Source of the DNA: Nocardia vulneris
GTDB lineage: Bacteria > Actinomycetota > Actinomycetes > Mycobacteriales > Mycobacteriaceae
Direction of reading: 5' to 3'
Assembly: GCF_001613425.1 (NCBI RefSeq)
Contig: NZ_BDCI01000041.1
Location: forward strand, 172,294-236,293
DNA: 64,000 nucleotides
In this document: piece after piece, positions 1-8,011 of the stretch
How the letters are laid out: every line of letters begins with the position of its first letter
How positions within the stretch are numbered: the stretch's first letter is position 1
Position numbers and translations under genes: made by a program
Notes under the pieces: generated by a model
Seen by the model: the letters and a program-made list of their open reading frames with translations, nothing else
Database searches by the model: none
Told to the model about the DNA's origin: nothing

Positions 1-236
1 GCCAGCGGCTGCTGCTGTTCGGCGGCGGGCTGCTGGCCGGTCGCGGGCTGCTGCGCCTGCGGCGCCGCGACCGCGGTACCGACGAAGTCGCGGCTCAGGT
101 CCTGCGCCACGATCACGACGCTGACCCCGGAAATGACGGCGAACAGCAGGGCACCCGCGACCATGCAGGCCAGCACCGTGCGATTGCGGTCCCCGCTCGG
201 CGGCAGGCTGGGCCACCCACTCCGACTGGTGTTCAT
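1..236 (-). CDS. Truncated N-terminus of a single-pass membrane protein, Gln/Ala-rich
   Basis: Only the first 78 codons lie in the window; the gene runs off its left edge. After a short polar N-terminus (MNTSRSGW...) comes one hydrophobic segment at about residues 22-44, followed by a Gln/Ala/Pro-rich stretch, so this looks like a type II membrane or signal-anchored protein with a low-complexity extracytoplasmic linker. A GGGGG run lies just upstream of the ATG as ribosome binding site. The neighbouring Nudix gene is divergent. No domain is visible in the part present, so function cannot be assigned. Confidence 0.7.
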   Translation of the reverse strand, partial: MNTSRSGWPSLPPSGDRNRTVLACMVAGALLFAVISGVSVVIVAQDLSRDFVGTAVAAPQAQQPATGQQPAAEQQQPL

Positions 237-365
237 CGTTCCCCCATGCCTTTCGCCGATCGAACAGGTTCGCTCCGACACATTAGTGTCGCCGACCGCG
301 TTTCGTATCGCCGACCGGCGAATAGCACTCGGCGCGCGGATGATCGGCGGTTAGTGCATATTCGG

Positions 366-396
366 TTGACCCGTCACCGGAGCGGAAAAGTAGGGT
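366..396 (+). promoter_or_regulatory. Probable leaderless promoter of the Nudix gene
   Basis: TTGACC at 366-371 and TAGGGT at 391-396 are separated by 19 bases. The -10 ends six bases before the GTG start at 403, and no Shine-Dalgarno sequence precedes that GTG, which fits a leaderless transcript. The 19-base spacer is longer than ideal. Confidence 0.4.
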
Positions 397-402
397 GGTC
401 CG

Positions 403-801
403 GTGATTCGGACAGCTGCGTTGGCCCACGTCAGGGATCGCCGTCTGCTGCAGACGCGATCGATCGGCAAGGAAGTCTTCTACATGGCGGGCGGGAAGAT
501 CGATCCCGGGGAAACGCCCGTCGGCGCCTTGCACCGCGAGGTGCGCGAGGAACTCGGCGTCGGCGTCCTGTCCTGCGATGAACTCGGTGTGTTCGAGGCC
601 GAAGCCTACGGCCACGCGGCCGGCACTCAGCTGCACATGACGTGCTTCACCGCGGAGTTGGACGGGGAGCCCCAGCCGACCAGTGAGATCGCCGAGCTGC
701 GCTATTTCACGGTGAGCGAGTACGCGGCAATGGATCACGTCGCCCCCGGCTCGATGCTGGTGTTCCGCAGGTTGCACGAGTTGGGCGTCGTCGACTGGTA
801 G
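403..801 (+). CDS. Nudix hydrolase
   Basis: A 132-residue protein with a complete Nudix box (G-x5-E-x7-REVREELGV) at about residues 31-53, which coordinates Mg2+ for hydrolysis of a nucleoside diphosphate linked to another moiety. Length fits a single-domain MutT-like enzyme. The substrate cannot be read from sequence; oxidised dNTP sanitation or NDP-sugar hydrolysis are the usual roles. The GTG start directly follows a TAGGGT -10 without an RBS, suggesting leaderless expression. The dehalogenase-like gene follows on the same strand after about 100 bases and has its own RBS. Confidence 0.88.
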   Translation: MIRTAALAHVRDRRLLQTRSIGKEVFYMAGGKIDPGETPVGALHREVREELGVGVLSCDELGVFEAEAYGHAAGTQLHMTCFTAELDGEPQPTSEIAELRYFTVSEYAAMDHVAPGSMLVFRRLHELGVVDW

Positions 802-901
802 GTCCGTGAGAATTGCGGTCTCGCGGATACCTCCGCGCTACGCTCGGCTGCGAGATTCGGCGAAGGCCGGGTTGCGGCGCACCTACTCGAAGGGAGTCCG
901 A

Positions 902-1621
902 ATGTCCGGATTCGAGCGGGATGCGGTGCAGGTAATTCTGTGCGACATCTTCGGCACCACCGTGGACTGGTTCAGCGGGGTAAGCGGGCAGGCGGCGGAG
1001 ATCTTCGCGGCGGCCGAGGTGCCGCTCGACGCAGCGGCGTTCGCCAACGATTGGCGGGACATGTATCTGCCTGCGATGCAACGGGTTCGGGCGGGTGAGC
1101 GACCGTGGGCCTATCTCGACACCTTGCACCGTGAATCGCTGGACAGTCTGCTGGAGCGGCACGCCGTCGTCCTCGATGACGACGCTCGCGCCCGGCTGGT
1201 CCGAGCCTGGCATCTACTGCCCGCCTGGCCCGAAGCGGCAGCCGGACTGGCTCGGCTGCGGACCCGCTACACCGTCGCGGCGCTGTCCAACGGCGGCATG
1301 GCGTTGCTCACCCGTCTGGTGAAAGCTGCTGAGCTGCCGTTCGATTGCATCCTGTCCGCGGAGTTGGCTCGGTCCTACAAGCCGGCACCGAAGGTGTATC
1401 GCACCGCGACAGCGCTGCTCGATGTCGACCCCGATCGGGTGCTGATGGTCGCCACCCACGGTTGGGACATCGATGGTGCACGGGCGGCGGGCTTGCGCAC
1501 CGCTTTCGTCGAACGACCGGGGGAGAAGGGCCCGCATCGGCAGGCGGACCGTCCGTCGGACACCGTCAGCGATCTGACGGCGTCCGACTTCCTCCAACTC
1601 GCCGAAATCCTGGGCTGCTGA
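902..1621 (+). CDS. Haloacid dehalogenase type II (HAD superfamily)
   Basis: A 239-residue HAD hydrolase. The nucleophile motif reads DIFGTTVDW (about residues 15-23), where family members have DxFGTxxDW. Motif II SNGG and the motif III lysine in SYKPAPKVY follow. The late ATHGWDIDGARAAGLRT block is typical of L-2-haloacid dehalogenases, which replace the halogen of 2-haloalkanoates with hydroxyl through an aspartyl ester. I chose the ATG at 902 because GGGAG lies 6-7 bases upstream; an in-frame start at 806 adds a low-quality extension. Many homologues have no proven dehalogenase activity, so the physiological substrate is open. Confidence 0.85.
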   Translation: MSGFERDAVQVILCDIFGTTVDWFSGVSGQAAEIFAAAEVPLDAAAFANDWRDMYLPAMQRVRAGERPWAYLDTLHRESLDSLLERHAVVLDDDARARLVRAWHLLPAWPEAAAGLARLRTRYTVAALSNGGMALLTRLVKAAELPFDCILSAELARSYKPAPKVYRTATALLDVDPDRVLMVATHGWDIDGARAAGLRTAFVERPGEKGPHRQADRPSDTVSDLTASDFLQLAEILGC

Positions 1622-1640
1622 GCAGCTTTCGCGGATCGGC

Positions 1641-2237
1641 TCAGAACAGCGACTGCTTGTCCGCCGCGATGAAGAACCCGTGCCCGGCCTGACTGCACTG
1701 GATACCCGCCTCCGACGACGTGCACGCGGTCCCCTTGACGACGATCGTCTCGCCGTAAGCGAGCACCTTGCCGCCGCCTTCGCTCCCGCCTTCGATCGGC
1801 GGGCCCACGAACACACCCTGATTCAAGCAGAGGTACTTGCCTTCCCCGCCGACGACCTGCGCCGCCACCGCCCGATCCGGCCGCTTCCCGCAGTCGGGCA
1901 GTTCCGCCGGGATCACCGTCGCGTTCTTCAACTGACATCCCGTGCCGAGCCCGTTGCTTTCGATGAACCCGCACTTGATGTTCTTGCTCGGCGACTGGAA
2001 GTAGTAGTAGCCCTCCTGCTGATAGTCCCGGGCGTCGACCGTCGCGTCCTCGCGCGAGGGCAGTTTCGTCGGCGCCGCAGGTGTCCCCGCCGCATCCGGA
2101 CTGCGCTGCGGTGACAGCCCCGGCACCGCGCTCGACACGCTCGAGGTGCTGTCGCTGCTCGACTTCGAACTGTCCGTACATCCGGCCGCGCCACCCACCG
2201 CCGCCAGCAGAGCAAATGCCAGTACCAATGTCTTCAT
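1641..2237 (-). CDS. Secreted lipoprotein, unknown function
   Basis: A 198-residue predicted lipoprotein. The signal peptide MKTLVLAFALLAAVGGAAGC ends in a lipobox-like AAGC, then a Ser/Thr/Pro-rich linker to about residue 60. The mature domain is Gly-rich, with Cys in KCGF, GCQL, DCG, LCL, ACT and QCS, suggesting disulfides in an exported fold. The start at 2237 is preceded by GGGAG at good spacing; an upstream in-frame ATG lacks this. It is convergent with the dehalogenase gene, 19 bases apart. I do not recognise the family; it resembles the many small orphan lipoproteins of Nocardia and Mycobacterium. Confidence 0.75.
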   Translation of the reverse strand: MKTLVLAFALLAAVGGAAGCTDSSKSSSDSTSSVSSAVPGLSPQRSPDAAGTPAAPTKLPSREDATVDARDYQQEGYYYFQSPSKNIKCGFIESNGLGTGCQLKNATVIPAELPDCGKRPDRAVAAQVVGGEGKYLCLNQGVFVGPPIEGGSEGGGKVLAYGETIVVKGTACTSSEAGIQCSQAGHGFFIAADKQSLF

Positions 2238-2446
2238 GTCGTCTCCCACAGTCGATTCCACCCCAACGAACTGAGCTTTCCATCGACCCGACCGACCGGC
2301 TTGTTACGACTCGGCGGCGCGCACCCGTGATCTTGATGCCTGCCGCGCCCTCGTGCTGGCTGCCCCTTCCTCACTTCTCTGTGCCTGTAGACAGTGGTGG
2401 ACGACCTGCGCCGAGGTGTCACGCAGGGCCTCGTGCGGTAAACCGG

Positions 2447-2656
2447 TCAACCGCAGAACAACGGCTGAAGCGGAGTCAGCAGCGGGCTCACGGGGCCGTC
2501 CTTCCCGCCTGTGATCTCGATCAGGAACACCGCCGGCCAGGTGAACACCGAGCACAGCAGCGAGGGCGGCGGCGGAGAGGCCTGAGCCGGCGCCGCCACT
2601 ACCACCGTCGACGCGATGATCGCCCCGGCTGCGCCCGAGAGCAGCAACTTCCGCAT
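2447..2656 (-). CDS. Small secreted protein, unknown
   Basis: A 69-residue protein with a clear Sec signal peptide (charged MRKLLL, hydrophobic core, AQA cleavage site near residue 26). The short mature part has two cysteines (LLCS and the penultimate residue) that could pair. AGGAAGGAAC precedes the ATG, and a strong promoter with unusually AT-rich surroundings lies about 115 bases upstream. Being so short, exported and well promoted, it may be an abundant extracellular peptide, but there is no family I recognise. Confidence 0.65.
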   Translation of the reverse strand: MRKLLLSGAAGAIIASTVVVAAPAQASPPPPSLLCSVFTWPAVFLIEITGGKDGPVSPLLTPLQPLFCG

Positions 2657-2769
2657 AGGTGTTCCTTCCTGCCAAGGTTGGACCTGCGAGGCGTAGGACG
2701 CTGTGTTCGCAGGTGAAGTGCATTATCTGATCGGCGTTCAAATAGAGAACACTGATCACAGATAGCCGA

Positions 2770-2798
2770 ATAGTAGCTACATATCGCCAGGTTGACAA
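2770..2798 (-). promoter_or_regulatory. Sigma-70-type promoter for the small secreted protein
   Basis: On the minus strand, TTGTCA (2798-2793) and TACTAT (2775-2770) are separated by exactly 17 bases in a locally AT-rich stretch. It points at the gene starting at 2656 and leaves a 5' leader of about 105 bases. Confidence 0.55.
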
Positions 2799-2872
2799 CC
2801 GGTGCAGACACCACCGAAGCCCGGACCGGGCTCGATGGTTGGCTCTGGTCGTGGCGAGCACGCGAGAACCGC

Positions 2873-3403
2873 TTACCCCGCGGCGGCGGCGAACGCCTCG
2901 TATCCGTAGTCGTCGAACAGCACGAAATGGGCTTCTCGCACGGTGGTTTTCGTGTTGCGCACGGTGTCGACGGCGATTCGGGCGCCGTCGTCGAGGGGCC
3001 AGCCGAAGGCGCCGGTGGAGATGGCGGGGAAGGCTATGGTTCGGGCGCCGAGTTGTGCTGCGACGCGGAGGGATTCGCGGTAGCAGGAGGCGAGGAGGGC
3101 GGAGCGGTCTTCGGTGGGCGACCAGATCGGGCCGACTGTGTGGATGACCCAGCGGGCGCGGAGGCGGCCCGCGGTGGTGGCGACGGCTTGTCCGACGGGG
3201 AGGCCCTGCTGGTATCGGGTGGCGCGTAATTCGCGGCAGACGGCGAGGATTTCGGGGCCGCCCGCCGCGTGGATCGCGCCGTCGACGCCGCCCCCGCCGA
3301 GCAGGGAAGAGTTGGCCGCGTTGACGATCGCGTCGACGGACTGCCGGGTGATGTCCCCGCGCAGTAGCACGATGTCGGCGGTCCGAGGCGATTCAGCGGT
3401 CAT
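2873..3403 (-). CDS. Macro-domain protein (O-acetyl-ADP-ribose deacetylase type)
   Basis: A 176-residue single macro domain. The ADP-ribose loop NAANSSLLGGGGVDGAIH (about residues 28-45) and the later TVGP and ISTGAFGWP motifs are all intact. Enzymes of this MacroD/YmdB type hydrolyse O-acetyl-ADP-ribose and can remove mono-ADP-ribose from protein aspartate or glutamate. It is the last gene of a minus-strand run after an SRPBCC gene, 39 bases downstream of it, so co-transcription is likely. Nothing nearby encodes an ADP-ribosyltransferase or sirtuin, so a housekeeping role is more likely than a toxin-antitoxin one. Confidence 0.9.
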   Translation of the reverse strand: MTAESPRTADIVLLRGDITRQSVDAIVNAANSSLLGGGGVDGAIHAAGGPEILAVCRELRATRYQQGLPVGQAVATTAGRLRARWVIHTVGPIWSPTEDRSALLASCYRESLRVAAQLGARTIAFPAISTGAFGWPLDDGARIAVDTVRNTKTTVREAHFVLFDDYGYEAFAAAAG

Positions 3404-3442
3404 GGGGTCGACGGTAGCGGGTGTGTCGAGAAGTGAGCCGGT

Positions 3443-3901
3443 TCAGGACTTCTCGGCGAGTTCGGCGAGGCGATCGACGGACGCCAAGAGCTTGTCCGAG
3501 GTGGTGGCGCGGGCTCGGACCAGCCGCTTCTCGTCGGTCAGCTGCGACCAGTCGTAGGTGTGCGTCACCCGGGTGCGTGCGTCATCGAGCGGTTCGATCT
3601 CCCAGCGCCACAGGTGTCCTGGCTGCTCCTGCCCGACTTCGGATGGGCGCCAAGCGATTCGGCGTCCCTCCTCGAATTCCACCACGTGATTCTCCCGCAC
3701 GGCCCCGATGGTGAGCGTCATCGTGAACACGTCCCCGACCGCACGCACCCGCTGGCCGGCCGGCGCCTCGGCCAGATTCTCGTTCCCGTCCCAGCGCGGT
3801 TGCTGCGCCGGGTCGGCGATCAACTCGAAGATCGCCGCCGCCCCCGCGGCAACCTCCCGGCTGGCCTGTACCACCTGAGCGACTTCATCGGTCTCTGTCA
3901 T
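3443..3901 (-). CDS. SRPBCC-family protein (START/polyketide-cyclase-like)
   Basis: A 152-residue protein with the SRPBCC layout: an opening helix-grip strand (about residues 13-25), IFELIADPAQQPRWDG (24-39), a central WRPSEVG region and a closing THTYDWSQL strand before a long C-terminal helix. Members of this fold bind hydrophobic ligands in a deep cavity; many actinobacterial copies are annotated as polyketide cyclase/dehydrase or Coq10-like without known ligand. The start at 3901 gives a normal family N-terminus. It sits between the TipA-like regulator and the macro-domain gene on the same strand. Confidence 0.8.
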   Translation of the reverse strand: MTETDEVAQVVQASREVAAGAAAIFELIADPAQQPRWDGNENLAEAPAGQRVRAVGDVFTMTLTIGAVRENHVVEFEEGRRIAWRPSEVGQEQPGHLWRWEIEPLDDARTRVTHTYDWSQLTDEKRLVRARATTSDKLLASVDRLAELAEKS

Positions 3902-3984
3902 GCTTCCGATCGAAACATCTCCACACCCATCCCGCACCCCCAACCGTCCGCGTTCACCTCGACCGCACCATCCACCCTCGACGT

Positions 3985-4839
3985 TCAACCCCACGTAGCC
4001 GTCTCCGGCTCGACTCCGTGCGCGCGGGCGTTCGCGAACACCACGTCGCGCAACCACGGGGTGAGTTCGGGGGCCATGGCGTCGTGGTACTCGGCGTAGC
4101 CGGGTTCGTCGACGAACATGCGGGCGATGCAGACGTGGCGGGCGTGGGGGCAGTCGAAATAGCGCGACAATAAGGCGCGATGACGTTCGGCGAGGGTGTT
4201 GGCCGCGTCGGAACCGGGGGCGATATCGGCGAGTTTCGCGGCGGCCAGGTCGGCGTACAGCTGCTCGGTTTCGGCGGCGATTTCGCGCCAGTCGTCCGCG
4301 GAGCGGTGCGCGGCCCGTTCGGCGTATTGCGCCCACTGCGGGCTGTCGCCCCAGCGTTGTCCGGCTTGCTCGACCCATTCGCTGCGCCACTGGTCGCCGA
4401 AGATCTCGACCTGCTGCTGCGGTGTCAACCGGATGCCGGACCGGAAGGATTCCAGCATCCGGTCGACCGCGCCGACCATTTCTTGCAAACGAGCGATCCG
4501 GTCGACCAAGTGGGATCGCTGGCTGCGCAGGTGGTCGCGCGCGTCGGTGGCCGGGTCATCGAGGACTCGGGCGATATCGGCGAGCGGGAGCCCGATTTCC
4601 CGGTAGACGAGCACGCGATGGATCCGCGCGATGTCCTCGTCCGAGTACAGCCGGTAGCCGGCCCAGGTCCGCCCGCTCGGCTGGACCAGGCCGATCACGT
4701 CCCAGTGGTGCAGCGTGCGCACGCTGATCCCGACGAGCGCGGCGGTCCGGCCGACGGTCGCGCCGTCGGGGTCGATCGGCTCGCCCGTCCCGGCCGGTGC
4801 GTCGCGGGCCTCTCGTGTCATCAGGTCAGTATCGCGCAT
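3985..4839 (-). CDS. MerR-family regulator with TipAS-like C-terminal domain
   Basis: A 284-residue regulator. Residues about 27-95 form a MerR winged helix (VGRTAALVGISVRTLHHWD, then GYRLYSDEDIARI), followed by a dimerisation coiled coil to about 135. The C-terminal 130 residues are Trp- and His-rich like the TipAS antibiotic-binding domain of TipAL, which folds around thiopeptides and other drugs and activates its own promoter. GGAGAG precedes the ATG. It lies 33 bases downstream of a VOC (glyoxalase/drug-binding fold) gene and further down from a beta-lactamase, suggesting a drug-responsive unit. The inducer is unknown. Confidence 0.85.
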   Translation of the reverse strand: MRDTDLMTREARDAPAGTGEPIDPDGATVGRTAALVGISVRTLHHWDVIGLVQPSGRTWAGYRLYSDEDIARIHRVLVYREIGLPLADIARVLDDPATDARDHLRSQRSHLVDRIARLQEMVGAVDRMLESFRSGIRLTPQQQVEIFGDQWRSEWVEQAGQRWGDSPQWAQYAERAAHRSADDWREIAAETEQLYADLAAAKLADIAPGSDAANTLAERHRALLSRYFDCPHARHVCIARMFVDEPGYAEYHDAMAPELTPWLRDVVFANARAHGVEPETATWG

Positions 4840-4872
4840 GGCTATTCTCTCCGATCTCCGGCGAATCCCAGG

Positions 4873-5364
4873 TCACGCTTCCGGTACGGGGAATCCGACG
4901 GCCCGCAGCGCGTCCGCCTGCGGACTGCTCGGGTCGATCGGCCGCGCCGCCGTCATGACGACGTGCGCGCGTTCCGGCGTGATCACCGTCAATTCGAGGG
5001 CGTTCCACGGCATCTCCCGCGGGCCGCGAGTGGATCCGGGGACGAGTTCTTCGCAGCGGCTTGCGATCTCGTCGATCTGACTGGGCACACAGGAGAAGTC
5101 GACCCGCATGGCGGGCGCGGCGTCGGCCGGCTCCCCGGCGACGAGCAATACGTCTTGAAATGCCCAGCGCCGCAGATGGATCAGTTGACCGGGGATGGTG
5201 AAGATGTCGATGAACCCGAGCCCGCGCAGCCAGAAGTCTGCGGAGCCGGCGAAATCGGCGGTCGGCACGGTGAGGAACATCGGCATGCCGTAGTAGCTGC
5301 GGTAGACCTCGGGAGCGACCGCGTCGAGTGCGGGCACGGGAACCGGGCTGATGTATTCGTTCAT
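4873..5364 (-). CDS. VOC-superfamily protein (glyoxalase/bleomycin-resistance fold)
   Basis: A 163-residue VOC protein. It has the paired beta-alpha-beta-beta-beta modules: FLTVPTADFAGSADFWLRG (about residues 30-48) opens the first and IHLRRWAFQDVLLVAG follows. The metal-binding His/Glu pattern is not obvious enough to tell an enzyme from a ligand-sequestering protein. The start at 5364 was preferred over a slightly upstream in-frame ATG. It lies between the beta-lactamase gene (33 bases upstream) and the TipA-like regulator (33 bases downstream), so a role in drug binding or resistance is a fair inference only. Confidence 0.75.
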   Translation of the reverse strand: MNEYISPVPVPALDAVAPEVYRSYYGMPMFLTVPTADFAGSADFWLRGLGFIDIFTIPGQLIHLRRWAFQDVLLVAGEPADAAPAMRVDFSCVPSQIDEIASRCEELVPGSTRGPREMPWNALELTVITPERAHVVMTAARPIDPSSPQADALRAVGFPVPEA

Positions 5365-5397
5365 GCCTCGAGCGTCGAGCCTCACGCGACGTAAGGG

Positions 5398-6309
5398 TCA
5401 AGCCAACGCTTTCACCACGTACGCGGCGGCCTCGGCGAGCAACGCCTGGTCGTATTCGGCGTCCGCGGTCGCCTTGCTGGACATGAGGGACAGGACCAGC
5501 GGCGCCCGGTCCGGCGGCCACACGATGGCGATATCGTTGAGCGTGCCGTAATCCCCGGTCCCGGTCTTGTCGGCCACCTTCCAGCCCTGCGGCACGCCCG
5601 CCCGGACGCGCAACGCGCCCGCACCGGTCGCGTTGCGCTCCAAGAGATCTCGCAGGAACGCAAGCTTGTCCTCGGGCAGCGCGTCGCCCAGCACGATCCG
5701 CTGGTAGTCGGTGCCGAGCGCGCGCGGTGAACTGGTGTCGCGTGGATCGCCGGGTGTCGCCTCGGTGATCGCGGGTTCGATCCGATCCATCCGGGTGATC
5801 GGATCGCCGAGCCCGCGCAGGTACGCCGTCAGTTCCGCGGGTCCGCCGATATCGCGTAGCAGCAGGTTGCCCGCCGTGCCGTCGCTGTAGCGCACGGCGG
5901 CGTCGCACAGGTCACGGATCGTCATGCCGGTGGCGACATGCTGCGGCGTGATCGCGGCATTCTTCGTCAGGTCCTCATCGGTGTACCGAACCACAGTGTC
6001 CAAGTGCGACAACGGGTTTCGCTGCAACATGGCGGCAGCGGCCAGTCCCTTGAAGGTGGAGCAGAACGCGAACCGCTCGTCTGCCCGGTGCGTGACGGTC
6101 GCACCGCTCGCGGTGTCGAGGGCGTAGACACCCAAGCGCGCGTCGAACTTTCGTTCCAGCTCGAAAAGCCGGTCGTGTCGCGCCTGCGCAGTCGGCGAGA
6201 CGGTCGGCGCGGAATCCGTTGTCGCGCTTGTCGAACAGGCCGTCAGCGGTAGCAGTGCGGTCGCGCCGAGCAGTGTGCGGCGGCTGATGCGCTTGTCACC
6301 CAAGGTCAT
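5398..6309 (-). CDS. Class A beta-lactamase, Tat-exported lipoprotein
   Basis: A 303-residue serine beta-lactamase that acylates and hydrolyses beta-lactams outside the membrane. Key motifs: STFK (Ser70/Lys73), SDG at the SDN position, EATPGD in the omega loop (Glu166) and KTGTGDYG (Lys234). SDG is also found in M. tuberculosis BlaC and in Nocardia AST-1/FAR-1 enzymes. The N-terminus combines a twin-arginine motif (SRRTLLG) with a lipobox (LTAC), predicting a Tat-exported, membrane-anchored enzyme, as for BlaC. The start lies only 10 bases after the stop of an LGFP gene, so it may be translationally coupled to it. Nocardia class A enzymes typically confer penicillin resistance. Confidence 0.93.
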   Translation of the reverse strand: MTLGDKRISRRTLLGATALLPLTACSTSATTDSAPTVSPTAQARHDRLFELERKFDARLGVYALDTASGATVTHRADERFAFCSTFKGLAAAAMLQRNPLSHLDTVVRYTDEDLTKNAAITPQHVATGMTIRDLCDAAVRYSDGTAGNLLLRDIGGPAELTAYLRGLGDPITRMDRIEPAITEATPGDPRDTSSPRALGTDYQRIVLGDALPEDKLAFLRDLLERNATGAGALRVRAGVPQGWKVADKTGTGDYGTLNDIAIVWPPDRAPLVLSLMSSKATADAEYDQALLAEAAAYVVKALA

Positions 6310-6319
6310 CCGATGAATG

Positions 6320-7057
6320 CTACGGCTGCCAGGTGATACGACCACCTTCGAAATCCTGGGCTTTGCCACCCTCGTAGTCGTATTCGTCGCCGGTGGGGTA
6401 GCCGTAGGCGCCGTTGGCCCCGGCGCGGGATTCCCAGGTGAGCCGGATCGCGCCCCACACCGCATGGGCACCGGTCTTCTGCGACCAGTAGATGGCGCCG
6501 TCGTTGAACAGGTTGTAGCGGCCGTTGTTCTTCGCGGCCGCCTCGTCGGTGATCGGGAAGCCGAGCGGGCTGTTCTCCGAACCGAGCGAGTTCCACTTGT
6601 CCCGGATCACGCCGCCGAGCTGATGCGCCGCGGTGCCCACCGACCAGTAGATCGAACCACCCTGGAAATGGCTGAAGCTGCCCGCTTTCACCGGCGTCTG
6701 CTCCACCCGGGTGACCGGGTAGCGCAGCGCGCCGGACTCCGCGCCGAGGCCCCGCCACTTCTCCAGGATCGGACCGCCGATCTGGTGCGCGCCGACCTCG
6801 GCGTTCCAGTAGATCGCGGCGTTGCGCTCGAAGTCCTGGTACTTGCCGCCGTTCGCGGCGTCGGCTTCGGGAGTGGTCGGGTCGCCGAGCGCCGCGTTAC
6901 CACCGGCCGCGTCGTATTCGACCTCGATCGCGCCGCCGACCTCGAACGGTCCGATCGGCCGGGCGTGCGCGACCCCCGCGGTGAGGGCTACCGCGAGCAC
7001 CGCGGTGGCCAGTGCGGTCGAATGCGATCCGGGCAGAATCCGGTACAGGCGTGCCAA
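6320..7057 (-). CDS. LGFP-repeat exported protein, downstream paralogue
   Basis: A 245-residue secreted protein: signal peptide ending near AHA (about residue 33), then four to five LGFP-type repeats marked by cores such as LGDPTTPE, LRYPVTR, LGFPITDE and YGYPTGDEYD, each followed by an IYW/ITW strand. LGFP repeats occur in mycolata cell-wall proteins (for example C-terminal to Cmt/PS1 mycolyltransferases) and are thought to bind the envelope. The start is a TTG at 7057 with GAGGAG five bases upstream; no ATG or GTG fits. It is clearly a tandem duplicate of the next gene upstream, and its stop is 10 bases before the beta-lactamase start. Confidence 0.87.
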   Translation of the reverse strand: MARLYRILPGSHSTALATAVLAVALTAGVAHARPIGPFEVGGAIEVEYDAAGGNAALGDPTTPEADAANGGKYQDFERNAAIYWNAEVGAHQIGGPILEKWRGLGAESGALRYPVTRVEQTPVKAGSFSHFQGGSIYWSVGTAAHQLGGVIRDKWNSLGSENSPLGFPITDEAAAKNNGRYNLFNDGAIYWSQKTGAHAVWGAIRLTWESRAGANGAYGYPTGDEYDYEGGKAQDFEGGRITWQP

Positions 7058-7155
7058 TGAAACTCCTCGGTCAGGCGATCCTCGATGACGAGACAGCGTC
7101 GCCGAGGATGATGACACGCCGCGACCGCGTCGAACCCGCCGACCCGGCGGTGCGC

Positions 7156-7902
7156 TCAGGGCTGCCAGGTGATACGTCCCCCTTCGAAGTCCTGCGCCTT
7201 GCCGCCTTGGTAGTCGTATTCGTCGCTGGTGGGATAGCCGTAGCCGCCGTTCGCGCCCGCCCGTGCTTCCCACGTGGTGCGAATCGCGCCCCAGACCACG
7301 TGCGCGCCGTACTTCGGGGACCAGTAGATGGCGCCGTCGTTGAACAGGTTGTACCGGCCGTTGTTCTTGGCGGCCGCCTCGTCGGTGATCGGGAAGCCGA
7401 GCGGGCTGTTCTCCCAGCCGTAGGCGGCCCACTTGTCCCGGATAGCGCCGCCGATCTGGTGGGCGGCCGTGCCGACGGACCAGTAGATGGACCCGCCCTG
7501 GAAGTGGTTGTAGCGCCCCGGCTTCGACGGGGTCGACTCCTCCCTGGTCACGGGGTAGCCGAGCACGCCGTTCTCCCAGCCCAGGTTGCCCCATTTATCG
7601 CGGATCGCGCCGCCGACCGCGTTCGCGCCGGTGCTGGGATGCCAGTAGATGGAGGCGTTGCGTTCGAAGGCCTGGAACTTCCCGCCGCGGCCCGCGTCGG
7701 ATTCCGGCGTGACCGGGTCGCCGAACACGGCGCCGCCGCCCGCCTGGTCGTACTCGACCTCGATCGCGCCGCCGACATCGAACGGCCCGATCGGCCGGGC
7801 GCCCGCCGGGCCCGCCGCGAGCAGTGCCGCGAGCGCGGTGGCGGTGGCCGTGGTCAGCGCGACGCGGCCGAGTGGGCGAGGGGTGCGAGATAGACGTGCC
7901 AA
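7156..7902 (-). CDS. LGFP-repeat exported protein, upstream paralogue
   Basis: A 248-residue paralogue of the adjacent LGFP protein, starting MARLSRT with a signal peptide that ends near AGA (about residue 35). Repeat cores include FGDPVTPE, LGYPVTRE, LGFPITDE and YGYPTSDEYD; the last 100 residues are almost identical to the copy downstream, and both end GGRITWQP. It too begins with TTG, at 7902, with GGGAG upstream. First gene of the minus-strand run toward the beta-lactamase, 98 bases before its sibling. Likely a peptidoglycan- or arabinogalactan-associated structural protein; no catalytic domain is present. Confidence 0.87.
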   Translation of the reverse strand: MARLSRTPRPLGRVALTTATATALAALLAAGPAGARPIGPFDVGGAIEVEYDQAGGGAVFGDPVTPESDAGRGGKFQAFERNASIYWHPSTGANAVGGAIRDKWGNLGWENGVLGYPVTREESTPSKPGRYNHFQGGSIYWSVGTAAHQIGGAIRDKWAAYGWENSPLGFPITDEAAAKNNGRYNLFNDGAIYWSPKYGAHVVWGAIRTTWEARAGANGGYGYPTSDEYDYQGGKAQDFEGGRITWQP

Positions 7903-8011
7903 AAGAACTCCCGGGGTGCTGGTGAGTACGAGACAACGGTGTCGCGCAATCCGACACCAGCCCTATCGGCGGTACCGGCGAGGTCGTTAGCCGAGGACTA
8001 CGCTTGGCCGC

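Noticed and set aside
806..901. N-terminal extension of the haloacid dehalogenase
   Set aside because: The extension is not family-like and has no RBS, while GGGAG precedes the ATG at 902.
2792..2797. Plus-strand TTGACA as -35
   Set aside because: No -10 follows at 16-19 bases; the minus-strand pair TTGTCA-N17-TACTAT explains the region better.
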